From positions 1-49,700 of the forward strand of contig JAZRTK010000017.1 of NCBI GenBank assembly GCA_045651985.1: DNA of 49,700 nucleotides, written 5' to 3'. The position numbers were made by a program, and so were the translations under genes. This stretch comes from SIG710 sp045651985 (GTDB lineage: Bacteria; Bacillota; Clostridia; Oscillospirales; CAG-272). The notes under the pieces were generated by a model. That model saw nothing but the letters and a program-made list of their open reading frames with translations, made no database searches and was not told the origin of the DNA. This document shows, one piece after another, positions 32,327-40,343 of this stretch (position 1 is the stretch's first letter; the number at the start of each line of letters is the position of its first letter).

Positions 32327-32355
32327 GAAAAGTGCATACTCTCGTTGCACTTTTC
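32327..32355 (-). promoter_or_regulatory. Inverted repeat downstream of pdxY-like gene, possible degenerate ECF promoter
   Basis: GAAAAGTGCA (32327-32336) and TGCACTTTTC (32346-32355) pair perfectly. On the minus strand TGCAAC is followed after 16 nt by CTGC and TTTTTAGG, resembling the TGTAAC...CGTC-TTTATAGG layout of the two lipoprotein promoters. It may equally be the terminator of the kinase gene upstream. Confidence 0.35.
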
Positions 32356-32365
32356 CCGAAAAATA

Positions 32366-33199
32366 TCAAATTTTCCCGATAGCGTCAACAAGAGTGGGTA
32401 TTGCTCGCTCAAAGCAAACGCCGTATGTATGATCCTCAGGGGTAGCCTTAATGCTCTCGCAAACAAAGTCAGCCGCAATGGTTGCAGCGCGGTCAGCATC
32501 GGCTCCGCGCATAAGCGCGCCCGTAAACGCGGAAGCAAAAACGTCGCCCGTACCGTGGGACATTCTTGGTATCTTTGCGTTGAAATAGTAATTTACAGTC
32601 TTACCATCGTAGGTAGCCACACCCAGATTTTCATCGTCAAAGGACACACCCGTGAGAATAATATTTTTTGCACCAAGTGTCGTCAGCTGGCGTAGAAGCA
32701 GTTCGATATACTCCTGTCCATAACCCGAAAGTACAGGCTCCTGCCCAAGCAGGAATGCCGCCTCCGTGAGATTAGGGATTATGTAGTCCGCACCGCGGCA
32801 AAGCCTTGCCATTTTTCTTGGGAAGTCATCGCCGAATCCGACGTAAAGCTTGCCGTTATCCGCCATGGCGGGGTCAACGATGCGGAGCGCGCCGTCATTT
32901 GCGCAGCTGTCCATTATACTTAAAATGTAATCAATCTGGCTCTCGCTGACGTAACCCGTATAAAAAGCGTCAAATCTCAGCCCCTCGGAAAGCCAATGCT
33001 TTTCAATATCGGGCATATCTTCTGTCAGATCGCGGAAAGTAAAGCCGTGAAATCCGCCCGTGTGGGTGGACAGAACGGAGGACGGCAGGACCGCCGCCTC
33101 GATTCCGCAAGCGGAGATTATGGGAAGCGCAACCGTCAGAGAGCACTGACCAACGCATGAAATATCCTGTATGGTTAAAATTCTTTTCATTTTGTCCAT
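32366..33199 (-). CDS. Pyridoxal/pyridoxamine kinase
   Basis: A 277-residue ribokinase-fold kinase that phosphorylates B6 vitamers in the salvage route to pyridoxal phosphate. Visible: ILTIQDISCVGQCSLTVALP at the start, LSTHTGGF (about 45-52), FDAFYTGYVSE, the IVDPAMADNGKLY segment, IIPNLTEAAFLLG, and the anion-hole motif MSHGTGDVFASAFTGAL (about 218-234) with the catalytic Asp. The ATG at 33199 follows GAGGT at 8 nt. It has its own strong promoter and stands alone. ThiD-like activity on hydroxymethylpyrimidine cannot be excluded. Confidence 0.87.
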   Translation of the reverse strand: MDKMKRILTIQDISCVGQCSLTVALPIISACGIEAAVLPSSVLSTHTGGFHGFTFRDLTEDMPDIEKHWLSEGLRFDAFYTGYVSESQIDYILSIMDSCANDGALRIVDPAMADNGKLYVGFGDDFPRKMARLCRGADYIIPNLTEAAFLLGQEPVLSGYGQEYIELLLRQLTTLGAKNIILTGVSFDDENLGVATYDGKTVNYYFNAKIPRMSHGTGDVFASAFTGALMRGADADRAATIAADFVCESIKATPEDHTYGVCFERAIPTLVDAIGKI

Positions 33200-33232
33200 G
33201 GTTTTTTACCTCAATTCCGAGTTTCCACCTAA

Positions 33233-33261
33233 ATTATACCACCTTTATTATTTTATGTCAA
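33233..33261 (-). promoter_or_regulatory. Sigma-A promoter of the pyridoxal kinase gene
   Basis: TTGACA (33256-33261), 17-nt spacer ending in GGTGG, TATAAT (33233-33238) on the minus strand, immediately after the mgtE stop codon. Confidence 0.85.
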
Positions 33262-33264
33262 CTA

Positions 33265-34629
33265 TTATCTGAGCAGAAACGCCTGAGCAAAGCCGAAGTA
33301 AAGAAGCAGAGAGACAGCATCAACTATAGTAGTGATAAAGGGGCTCGCCATAACGGCGGGATCAAGGCCCACGACCTTTGCAAAAATCGGCAGAACACCC
33401 CCAACCAGCTTTGACACGAGCACAGTCGTAAAGAGCGTAAGCGAGATAACGACCGCCGCCAAAGTGCCCACGCCCATGTCAAATATCAGATTATCTATAA
33501 GCATTATTTTCAGCAGGTTACAGACCGCCAGCACCGCGCCTGACAGTATCGCTACGCTTGATTCCTTGAGAATCACGCGCATAGAATCCGAGGGGCGTAT
33601 TTCCTCCAGTGCAAGTCCGCGAATGACCGCAACCGAAGACTGACCGCCCGAATTTCCGCCCGTACCCATGAGCATGGGAATAAAGGCAATAAGCACGGGG
33701 AACGCAGAAAGGGCGGACTCAAAGCCCGAAATTATGCGTCCCGTAAAGGTTGAGGTGACCATAAGAAGCAAAAGCCATGGTATTCTTTTTGAGAAGGTCG
33801 ACAGAACGCCCGTTCTCAGATACGGCTTGTCAGCAGGGGTCATAGCCGCCATCATTTCCATGTCCTCGGTGTTCTTTTCCTCAATGACGTCGATCGCGTC
33901 GTCGACGGTAACGATACCCACCAGCCGTCCCTCCGCGTCAACGATAGGAAGGGCGGGCAGGTCGTATTTTGAAATGGTGTCGGCTACGTCCTCCTCGTCG
34001 TCGTGGGTGCCCGCGCAGACGAAGTCTGTGTTCATTATGTCACAAAGCAGAGCGTCGTCGTCCGAAAACAGAAGCTTCTCTATGCGGATACTGCCCTGAA
34101 GAATACGTTTTTCGTCGGTAATATATCCAACGTAGACCGTTTCCTTATCGCCACCCGTCTTTTTGATATGAGCTATTGCCTGCGCAACCGTCATATTGCG
34201 GCGGAAGTCGATAAACTCTGCGGTCATAATACTCCCCGCCGAGCCCTCGGGATAGCTGAGAAAGCGATTTATCGTGGCTCTCGTGTCGGGCTTCACCGTC
34301 TTTAAAATACGCTTCACCATGCCCGCGGGAAGCTCCTCCAGCATATCCACCGCGTCGTCAACAAAAAGCTCCTCCATAATGGCGGACAGCTCGCTGTCAC
34401 TTACCGACCGAATGATATTTTCCATGGTCTCCTGTGACAGCTCCGCAAAAATCTCGGCGGACATGTCCTTCTTTAACATTCGGAAGACTATTATCTGTTG
34501 CGGCCGCTCAAGCTTCTCAAAAAACTCCGCGCAATGTACGGGGTTTAAGGAATCCATTTCCCGCATAAGCTCGGAGAATCGCTTGGATTCAAGCAACTCC
34601 AGCATCTCCGTGTACCTTTCATTAATCAC
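33265..34629 (-). CDS. mgtE: Magnesium transporter MgtE
   Basis: A 454-residue MgtE channel. Order: acidic helical N domain (about 1-125; LVDDAVDMLEELPAGMVKRIL), a pair of CBS domains (about 130-255; MTAEFIDFRRNMTVAQAIAHI and MNTDFVC...LPALPIVDAEGRLVGIVTVDDAIDVI), a connecting helix and five membrane segments (about 285-454) with MLMGTGGNSGGQSS, the Mg-coordinating loop. The CBS and N domains sense cytoplasmic magnesium and close the pore. I set the start at the GTG at 34629, which has GAGGT 8 nt upstream; more open frame exists upstream. It is divergent from the CE7-like esterase gene. Confidence 0.93.
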   Translation of the reverse strand: MINERYTEMLELLESKRFSELMREMDSLNPVHCAEFFEKLERPQQIIVFRMLKKDMSAEIFAELSQETMENIIRSVSDSELSAIMEELFVDDAVDMLEELPAGMVKRILKTVKPDTRATINRFLSYPEGSAGSIMTAEFIDFRRNMTVAQAIAHIKKTGGDKETVYVGYITDEKRILQGSIRIEKLLFSDDDALLCDIMNTDFVCAGTHDDEEDVADTISKYDLPALPIVDAEGRLVGIVTVDDAIDVIEEKNTEDMEMMAAMTPADKPYLRTGVLSTFSKRIPWLLLLMVTSTFTGRIISGFESALSAFPVLIAFIPMLMGTGGNSGGQSSVAVIRGLALEEIRPSDSMRVILKESSVAILSGAVLAVCNLLKIMLIDNLIFDMGVGTLAAVVISLTLFTTVLVSKLVGGVLPIFAKVVGLDPAVMASPFITTIVDAVSLLLYFGFAQAFLLR

Positions 34630-34742
34630 AGCTCTGTACCTCGCTTTCTTTTGTAATATTGTACAAATATGTTTGTGCACGTTGCATCAAAAAAAGAAAA
34701 GGGGCTTGTTTTTTCGCCAAAATAGCGTAAAATATATTTGTT

Positions 34743-34757
34743 AAGTATTTTATACTT
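34743..34757. promoter_or_regulatory. Small inverted repeat in the mgtE-esterase divergent region
   Basis: AAGTAT-TTT-ATACTT, a perfect 6-bp inverted repeat in an AT-rich stretch. A weak plus-strand promoter candidate (TTGTTT, 16-nt spacer, TAAAAT) lies just upstream at about 34708-34735, so this could be an operator for the esterase gene. Low certainty. Confidence 0.25.
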
Positions 34758-34802
34758 ATTATCTTCATTCAAACCGATAATACTCGGGAGAAAGGACAAA
34801 AA

Positions 34803-37007
34803 ATGAACAAGAAATTCAAACAATTCGTGAGCACCATCCTGCTCTCCGCCATGCTCATGACAGCAGCGGCAGTTCCAACCTTCGGCGCAAACCTCGTTGA
34901 GTTGAGCTCGATTACCGTGAATGCAAACAAGTACGACAGTGGCGTTTACGTTACCTGCAAAACGAACAAGAATCCTGTCTTCTACACTCAGGGCGAGACC
35001 GTGACCTTCACCCTTGCTCTCTGGAATAAAGCCGGCAAAAAAATAGCCGTTCCCGGATTTTCTTACAAGATTACAGGCGAAGCAGGTAAAGAATACGGCA
35101 AGACCGGTTACGCTCTCGCCGATGAAAACGGCGACGTTACCATAACAGCCCAGACAATGACCCGCTCGGGCTACGTTCGCCTTGAGGCAGACGTGTGCGA
35201 CAAATCGGGCAAGGTTCGCAGCGAATACCGTTATCTGAGCAACAAGCCTCTTTTCCAGGGCGGCGTGCTGGTTGACGCACAGGATATAACGACAACCGAA
35301 CCGATTCCCGAAGATTTTGAGCAGGTGTGGAAGGAGCAGCTTGAGCTTCTCGATGCGTGCGCTCCCGACCTGGTAAAAATTGAAAAGGTTGAATCCTATT
35401 ACGCATCCAACGGAAATATAAGAACTCAAGCAGTAGATTATCCCGGAGTAGACGTTTACGCGGTCTACATCGACTGTATCGGCAATCCCAAGCACATCAA
35501 GCGCCCCGATGGCAACACAGGCGAGGGGCCCGATGACGGCGCGACCTTTGCGGCAGCATACATAACCGTCCCCAAGAATAAGGCTCCCGGCTCCCTTGGA
35601 ATCAAGTTCGGATTTATCGGACACGGTATACAGACCGTAAATCCTACCCTCCAAACCGGAGATAATATCGTCATCAATATTCTGGCACACTCCCTCTATC
35701 TCCTTCCCAACAAGACCAACGCCGAATTCAAGACACACTATTCAGGCTGGGTCAGCGGCGGCTCAAACTACGGCACTAAAGCCGAAGATAACGCACAGCT
35801 CGAGACCTGCTACCAGCGCAATATGCTTCTGCGCGAGGTACAGGCGCTCCGTTTCCTCGAAAAGGCCTTCGGCGAGGAAGGCGGCGCTATGGCAAAGGGA
35901 TTTGAATCTCAGACCATGACCAAAGAGGAAGTTCAGGCATGCTTTGACTCCTGGAAGGGTCTTTACAAGAAGGGCAACAAAATCGACGCAAACGGTGGTA
36001 GCCAGGGCGGCTTTATGGCTATCGGTCTGGCGGCACTCTGCCCCCAGGTGACAAGCTGTACCGCATCCTCCTCCTGGATGTGCGACACCCAAAGCAGCAC
36101 AGATCCCGACAAGTTCATCTCGGATCTCCGTGTTGCACCCGGTGACGGCGTCAAGTACTGCGACACGGCAAATCTTGCCACCCTCGTCAAGTGCCCCACC
36201 ACCCTTACGGGTGGATTAGGCGACACCATCTGTCCTCCTACGGGTATCATGGCATTATACAACAATCTGGTGCGAGGCAAGGACGTGCCCGCAGGTCATT
36301 TTACAATCACCTGGCGTCAAGGCAAGACCCACGATGGCGGAAGTGATATAAAGGACAATGCAACCTATAAGAAGGCGGACTATTCCTATGTCCTTGAAAC
36401 GTCTATCGAAACGGTCGTCTCCGACTGGACACTCCAGGACGGCACTCTGACAGTCAAAGGCAGCGGCGTCCTTGCGTTCACCGATGACGAGGCTCCCTGG
36501 CTGGCAAAAAGACGACAAATAAAGAAGATCGTCCTTGACGGCGACTTTGTTTCCATCGGTGCTTATGCTCTTGACCTTTCAGGCGTTTCGGGTGTCGAGA
36601 TCCAAGTGCCCAAGACCGTTAAAAACATTTCAACATCGGCGTTCAATACCGATCCTGCAGGACTGACGCTTTTGGTCGAGCCTGCATCCTACGCGGCTGA
36701 ATATGCAAAAGAGATGAATATGAAGTTTAAAGTCATGAAGGCCGAAACCCCCGACGACACCACAGCAAAAACCGACGACGATACCCAGCCGGCGGACGGT
36801 ACCGACCCCGCTGTGACCGACGACAACAAGCCCGCTGTGACCGACGACAACAAACCCGCTGTGACCGACGACAATAAGGGTGGCGACATCTCCGACACAG
36901 GCAAGAATATAAAATCCTATCTGCCCATAATCATCGGCGCAGCAGCGGCGGCAGTTGTAGCTGCAGGCGTTGCGATCATTGCTATTTCCAAGAAAAAGAA
37001 GAAATAA
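34803..37007 (+). CDS. Secreted CE7-like acetyl esterase with BspA-type tail and C-terminal anchor
   Basis: A 734-residue exported protein. Signal peptide (about 1-28), an Ig-like beta domain (about 35-140), then an alpha/beta hydrolase of the acetyl xylan esterase/cephalosporin deacetylase type (about 160-540): nucleophile in GGSQGGF, acid in GGLGDTICPP, and His in GKTHDGG. A BspA-type segment follows (WTLQDGTLTVKGSGVL, about 545-630), then a Thr/Asp-rich linker with three AVTDDNKP repeats, a membrane helix (about 703-726) and a KKKKK end without LPXTG. It probably deacetylates plant or mucin glycans at the cell surface. GGAGAAAGG precedes the ATG. Monocistronic, closed by a terminator. Confidence 0.85.
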   Translation: MNKKFKQFVSTILLSAMLMTAAAVPTFGANLVELSSITVNANKYDSGVYVTCKTNKNPVFYTQGETVTFTLALWNKAGKKIAVPGFSYKITGEAGKEYGKTGYALADENGDVTITAQTMTRSGYVRLEADVCDKSGKVRSEYRYLSNKPLFQGGVLVDAQDITTTEPIPEDFEQVWKEQLELLDACAPDLVKIEKVESYYASNGNIRTQAVDYPGVDVYAVYIDCIGNPKHIKRPDGNTGEGPDDGATFAAAYITVPKNKAPGSLGIKFGFIGHGIQTVNPTLQTGDNIVINILAHSLYLLPNKTNAEFKTHYSGWVSGGSNYGTKAEDNAQLETCYQRNMLLREVQALRFLEKAFGEEGGAMAKGFESQTMTKEEVQACFDSWKGLYKKGNKIDANGGSQGGFMAIGLAALCPQVTSCTASSSWMCDTQSSTDPDKFISDLRVAPGDGVKYCDTANLATLVKCPTTLTGGLGDTICPPTGIMALYNNLVRGKDVPAGHFTITWRQGKTHDGGSDIKDNATYKKADYSYVLETSIETVVSDWTLQDGTLTVKGSGVLAFTDDEAPWLAKRRQIKKIVLDGDFVSIGAYALDLSGVSGVEIQVPKTVKNISTSAFNTDPAGLTLLVEPASYAAEYAKEMNMKFKVMKAETPDDTTAKTDDDTQPADGTDPAVTDDNKPAVTDDNKPAVTDDNKGGDISDTGKNIKSYLPIIIGAAAAAVVAAGVAIIAISKKKKK
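36807..36878 (+). repeat. Three tandem 24-bp repeats in the esterase linker
   Basis: Three consecutive 24-bp units (36807-36830, 36831-36854, 36855-36878) each encode PAVTDDNK with only one or two differences between units. They form part of the spacer that lifts the catalytic part off the membrane; copy number may vary between strains. Confidence 0.9.
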
Positions 37008-37026
37008 ATTCCTACAATAAAAAAAC

Positions 37027-37054
37027 AAAAAGGGCTGCATGCGCAGCCCTTTTT
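37027..37054. terminator. Bidirectional terminator after the esterase gene
   Basis: Stem AGGGCTGC/GCAGCCCT (37031-37050) with a 4-nt loop, A-run before and T-run after. It serves the esterase gene and the convergent small gene at 37064-37291. Confidence 0.87.
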
Positions 37055-37063
37055 ACTATGACC

Positions 37064-37291
37064 TTACTCAGCAAGCCACTTCTCAGCGTTTGCCTTTGAC
37101 ATTCTCTTAATATCCTCTTTTTTGTAAGCGGACTCCTCGCCGCCGTTTACGTAAAGGAAATAGAGACCTGCCTCGGTCTGATAAAGAGTTTCCTCGTAGC
37201 CGTCGGCATCGCCGAAAGCACCGAAGGTCTTCTTTTTTACAAGAGTTGCGCTATCTGTGTCATACTGTTTGCCACAAATGATCTTTTGCAT
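37064..37291 (-). CDS. Small conserved clostridial protein, function unknown
   Basis: A 75-residue cytoplasmic protein beginning MQKIICGKQYDTDSATLV, with EETLYQTEAGLYFLYVNGGEES in the middle and SKANAEKWLAE at the end. From memory this layout (KxYDTDxA, ETLYxxxxGxFFLY, EAxxWxE) recurs in small proteins of Clostridia and their phages, with no known function. The ATG at 37291 has AGGAG 8-9 nt upstream. It is convergent with the esterase gene and shares its terminator; rpmE lies divergently behind it. Confidence 0.7.
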   Translation of the reverse strand: MQKIICGKQYDTDSATLVKKKTFGAFGDADGYEETLYQTEAGLYFLYVNGGEESAYKKEDIKRMSKANAEKWLAE

Positions 37292-37468
37292 ATATGTAAT
37301 TCTCCTCAAAATTAAATTTGAAGCCAAAGCTTCATTTGTACATTTTTATTTTAACACGGTTTTATACCTCTGTCAAGCAGAAAAATGTCGCCAAAACCGC
37401 CGATTTTTGCATAATCTTCACAAAAACGCCTGTTTTGCGAAGATTTTTTATTTTTTTTTGAAAAACTC

Positions 37469-37497
37469 TTGCAATTTATGAAAAATCGTGTTATAAT
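37469..37497 (+). promoter_or_regulatory. Sigma-A promoter of rpmE
   Basis: TTGCAA (37469-37474), 17-nt spacer ending in GTGT, TATAAT (37492-37497), 40 nt upstream of the rpmE start. Confidence 0.82.
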
Positions 37498-37537
37498 GTC
37501 CTTCGTTAATGGATATCAGTAAAGTGAGGTGTAAATA

Positions 37538-37747
37538 ATGAAGGAAGGAATCCATCCTAATTACGAAGAGGTTGTAATTTCCTGCGCATGCGGCGAAAAG
37601 GTTACAACTAAGTCCACAAAGGGCGGAGAGATTAAGGTTGAAGTTTGCTCTAAGTGCCATCCCTTCTTTACCGGTAAGCAGAAGTTTGTTGATGCCGGCG
37701 GTAAGGTTGATAAGTTCAAGAAGAGACTTCAGGCAAGCGCAAAATAA
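37538..37747 (+). CDS. rpmE: 50S ribosomal protein L31, zinc-binding type
   Basis: A 69-residue bL31. It starts MKEGIHPNYEEV and carries the zinc ligands as CAC (residues 16 and 18) and CSKCHPFFTGKQKFVD (37 and 40), so this is the zinc-containing form rather than the zinc-free paralogue used under starvation. GTGAGGTG is upstream of the ATG. It is transcribed from the strong promoter at 37469-37497; hflX follows 93 nt downstream beyond a terminator-like hairpin. Confidence 0.97.
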   Translation: MKEGIHPNYEEVVISCACGEKVTTKSTKGGEIKVEVCSKCHPFFTGKQKFVDAGGKVDKFKKRLQASAK

Positions 37748-37763
37748 TCAAATTCGCAACAAC

Positions 37764-37811
37764 GGGCAGTCGTGTGCTTTTGTGGTACATGCCTGCCCTT
37801 ATTGTTTTTAT
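37764..37811 (+). terminator. Terminator-like hairpin between rpmE and hflX
   Basis: GGGCAG (37764-37769) can pair with CTGCCC (37793-37798), with further pairing inside the long loop, followed by a T-rich stretch. It ends 30 nt before the hflX start, so hflX could be reached by partial read-through. Confidence 0.5.
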
Positions 37812-37840
37812 TTGGCTCTCCGCAGAAAGGAGTTAACTTA

Positions 37841-39154
37841 ATGGATCTAATAGAAAACAACCCCGAAGTGCAAAATCGGGTAATGCTTGTGGCACTCATT
37901 TTGCCGTCCGCCACCTCCGAGGAGGTGGATAAGAGCCTGGACGAGCTTGAAAGACTCGTTGACACCGCGGGCGGTGAAACTGTCATTCGCGTAACACAGG
38001 CGCGCCCCAATCCCGACGTTGCCACAGCCGTGGGAAAAGGCAAGGTGGAAGAAATAGCCGAGGCTTGCAAAAATAACGACATCAATCTGGTCGTCTACGA
38101 CGGCGAACTGTCCCCTTCTCAGATAAGAAATCTTGAGGACGGCATCGGAGGCGACGTGAGTGTCATCGACCGAAGTATGCTTATTCTGGACATTTTCGCT
38201 CTCCACGCCGTAACGGGCGAGGGAAAGCTTCAGGTGGAGCTGGCACAGCTCAAATACACCGCACCGCGACTTATGGGTAAAGGTAAATCCATGTCGCGCC
38301 TTGGCGGCGGTATCGGAACGAGAGGACCGGGTGAAACGAAGCTTGAAAGCGACAGACGTCACCTGAAGCGACGGATCGTGGCATTGGAGGAAGAGCTCTC
38401 CGAGCTTGACCGCACCCGCCAGACCATGCGTGCTGCCAGAGACAGAAGCGGTATTCCCGAAATTGCGATCGTGGGCTATACGAACGCCGGAAAGTCCACT
38501 CTGCTCAACTATCTGACAAATGCAGGCATTTTGGCACAGGACAAGCTTTTTGCCACCCTTGACCCGACCACGAGAAAATTCACGTTACCCTCGGGCACGC
38601 CCGTGCTTCTCACCGACACTGTCGGGTTTATCCGCAAGCTGCCCCACCACCTGGTAAAGGCGTTCAAGTCCACTCTTGACACGGCGGTATACGCGGATAT
38701 CCTGCTTATTCTGCTCGACTTCTCGGACGATGAATATCCCGCACAGCTTCAAGTAACCTATCAGATAATCAACGAGCTGAAGGCAGGAGATAAGCCTATG
38801 CTTTTGGCGCTCAATAAGCGCGACAAAGCCAAGGACAAGCTCCCCATACTTCCCGACTTTGAACTTCAGAATATTTTTGCAATTTCCTCAGTCACTGGCG
38901 AGGGCGTAGACGCCCTTGTAAACCGCATTGAGGAGATCGTAAATGAAGGTAAGCGCCGACTCGTTTTCACCATTCCCAACGCCGAGCAGGGCGCTTTAAA
39001 CACCCTCTACAAGAACGCGGTTGTCGAGGACGTTGAATACGGTTCAGAGGCGGTAAAGGTCACTGCAGTCGTAGATAATAAAATAAGAGGAATGCTTGCA
39101 AAGTATCTCCCCGAAGCTGACAGACCACACTTTGAGAGCGAAAAGGATTGGTAA
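37841..39154 (+). CDS. hflX: GTPase HflX
   Basis: A 437-residue HflX, a GTPase that binds the 50S subunit and splits stalled 70S ribosomes. The N-terminal domain (about 1-180) includes RPNPDVATAVGKGKVEEI and LGGGIGTRGPGETKLESDRR. The G domain has G1 GYTNAGKST (about 210-218), the TLDPTTRKF switch, G3 DTVGFIRKLPHHLV and G4 NKRDK. A C-terminal domain follows. The ATG at 37841 is preceded by AAAGGAG; the open frame extends further up but without a ribosome site. It may share the rpmE transcript. Confidence 0.95.
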   Translation: MDLIENNPEVQNRVMLVALILPSATSEEVDKSLDELERLVDTAGGETVIRVTQARPNPDVATAVGKGKVEEIAEACKNNDINLVVYDGELSPSQIRNLEDGIGGDVSVIDRSMLILDIFALHAVTGEGKLQVELAQLKYTAPRLMGKGKSMSRLGGGIGTRGPGETKLESDRRHLKRRIVALEEELSELDRTRQTMRAARDRSGIPEIAIVGYTNAGKSTLLNYLTNAGILAQDKLFATLDPTTRKFTLPSGTPVLLTDTVGFIRKLPHHLVKAFKSTLDTAVYADILLILLDFSDDEYPAQLQVTYQIINELKAGDKPMLLALNKRDKAKDKLPILPDFELQNIFAISSVTGEGVDALVNRIEEIVNEGKRRLVFTIPNAEQGALNTLYKNAVVEDVEYGSEAVKVTAVVDNKIRGMLAKYLPEADRPHFESEKDW

Positions 39155-39225
39155 TAAAAAACAGACACCTTTCTCTCTGCATTCTTAGCAGAGAAATGGC
39201 AGGCACCAAAATTTCGGCAGAGAAC

Positions 39226-39254
39226 TTGTCTTCTCTGCCGATTTGTGGTATAAT
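39226..39254 (+). promoter_or_regulatory. Promoter ahead of the MITE-like element and nucleotidyltransferase
   Basis: TTGTCT (39226-39231), 17-nt spacer ending in TGTGG, TATAAT (39249-39254). The -35 box lies in the loop and 3' arm of a 10-bp inverted repeat (CGGCAGAGAA/TTCTCTGCCG, 39215-39240) that may be the hflX terminator. The next gene starts 260 nt downstream, beyond the inverted-repeat element. Confidence 0.65.
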
Positions 39255-39264
39255 TGACTAACAA

Positions 39265-39402
39265 AAAGCCTCCCTTGGAGAGGGAGGTGGCACGCGGAGC
39301 GTGACGGAAGGAGCCTGCGCGACTTTAGGTTTGTACAACCTTTCTTGTAACGCGCTCTTCCTCACCCGACTTCGTCGGGAGCACCCTCCGGGAGGGAGCC
39401 TT
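39265..39402. mobile_element. MITE-like inverted-repeat element
   Basis: A 138-bp element whose two ends are imperfect inverted copies of about 50 bp. Left: AAAAGCCTCCCT, a GGGAGG hairpin, CACGCGGAGCGTG and GGAAGGAG. Right, read in reverse: AAAGGCTCCCT, CCCGGAGGG, a CCCGAC/GTCGGG hairpin and GGAAGAG. No reading frame is inside. Short intergenic elements of this look are, from memory, frequent in gut Clostridia genomes. A further perfect hairpin GCCTTTGT-AAT-ACAAAGGC lies downstream at 39447-39465. Confidence 0.6.
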
Positions 39403-39516
39403 TGAACGGGTGCAACTTTAGGGGTATGGGCTTTGCTTTGCCCTATGCCTTTGTAATACAAAGGCGAAACCGGCGATAACCAGAACGATAAATAAGAATT
39501 TGACAGGGTGAACATA

Positions 39517-40176
39517 ATGATAGATATTACTACTTGGATGCAAAACTTCTTGCAGACATTAAACGAGACTTTCTCTAACCGTGCCTGGTTTGTTGGTTTG
39601 CAAGGCAGTTATGGTCGTGACGAAGCAACAGAAACAAGCGACATTGATATTGTTGTAATTTTGGATGAATTATCTGCTATGGACATTCAAACTTACAATA
39701 ACATGTTGGACACCATGTCTTATAGGGAACTGATCTGTGGTTTCCTTTCAGGAAAAAAGGAAATTATGAATTGGGAGCCATCTGACCTGTTCCAGTTTTG
39801 CCATGACACCACACCAATCAAGGGGAGCCTTGACGAAGTGATGGCTGTTATTGACGAAAGTGCTGTGAACAGAGCAATCAAAATCGGCGCCTGTAATATA
39901 TACCACGGATGTGTTCACAATATGCTCCATGAAAAAAGCGAAGATATTTTGCAAGGTTTATATAAATCGGCTTCTTTTGTTGTACAGGCAATTGCTTTCA
40001 AGCAAACGGGAAACTATATCAGCCATCAAAAAGAATTGCTCCAAGTTGTATCTTCCAATGAACAGGTCATTGTCGAAACAATTATGAATTTGAAAAATGG
40101 CGGAACAGTAGATTTCAATTTGATGTCCGAAACATTATTTGCTTGGTCAAAGAAATGGATTTCAGAAAACAGTTAG
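39517..40176 (+). CDS. Nucleotidyltransferase-domain protein, probably acquired
   Basis: A 219-residue protein with an N-terminal nucleotidyltransferase core: GLQGSYGRDEATETSDIDIVV holds the GS motif and the metal-binding Asp pair (SDID, about residues 41-44) as in aminoglycoside adenylyltransferases and other minimal transferases. The C-terminal half (about 110-219) is helical. The substrate is unknown; resistance cannot be claimed. I choose the ATG at 39517 because AGGGTG is 6 nt upstream; a GTG at 39508 is the ribosome site itself. Codon use is clearly more AT-rich than hflX or glnA on either side, and a MITE-like repeat lies upstream, both consistent with recent transfer. Confidence 0.8.
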   Translation: MIDITTWMQNFLQTLNETFSNRAWFVGLQGSYGRDEATETSDIDIVVILDELSAMDIQTYNNMLDTMSYRELICGFLSGKKEIMNWEPSDLFQFCHDTTPIKGSLDEVMAVIDESAVNRAIKIGACNIYHGCVHNMLHEKSEDILQGLYKSASFVVQAIAFKQTGNYISHQKELLQVVSSNEQVIVETIMNLKNGGTVDFNLMSETLFAWSKKWISENS

Positions 40177-40208
40177 ACAAATTCCAATTTATCGAACAAA
40201 ATAAAACG

Positions 40209-40241
40209 AACGCCGACAGACCCAAAAAATCTGTCGGCGTT
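40209..40241. terminator. Bidirectional terminator between nucleotidyltransferase and glnA
   Basis: A perfect 12-bp stem AACGCCGACAGA/TCTGTCGGCGTT with a 9-nt A-rich loop, and T-rich sequence on both strands. It can end both convergent transcripts. Confidence 0.82.
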
Positions 40242-40343
40242 AATTATTTGTTTACTGCGGAGCAAAACCGCGCCATATAAACCAACTGACTATAATTTCT
40301 CCGCTAAGTGTGCACACGCTTCGGTGTCTGTTTTTTATTAAGC

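Noticed and set aside
34626..35738. A 370-codon open frame on the minus strand, with hydrophobic stretches
   Set aside because: It lies antisense over the signal peptide and catalytic part of the CE7-like esterase, which has clear motifs, a ribosome site and a signal peptide. The antisense frame has no family motif and its end overlaps mgtE.
39517..40176. MNT/HEPN toxin-antitoxin module
   Set aside because: The nucleotidyltransferase motif fits, but no HEPN gene lies beside it and the protein is longer than typical MNT antitoxins.
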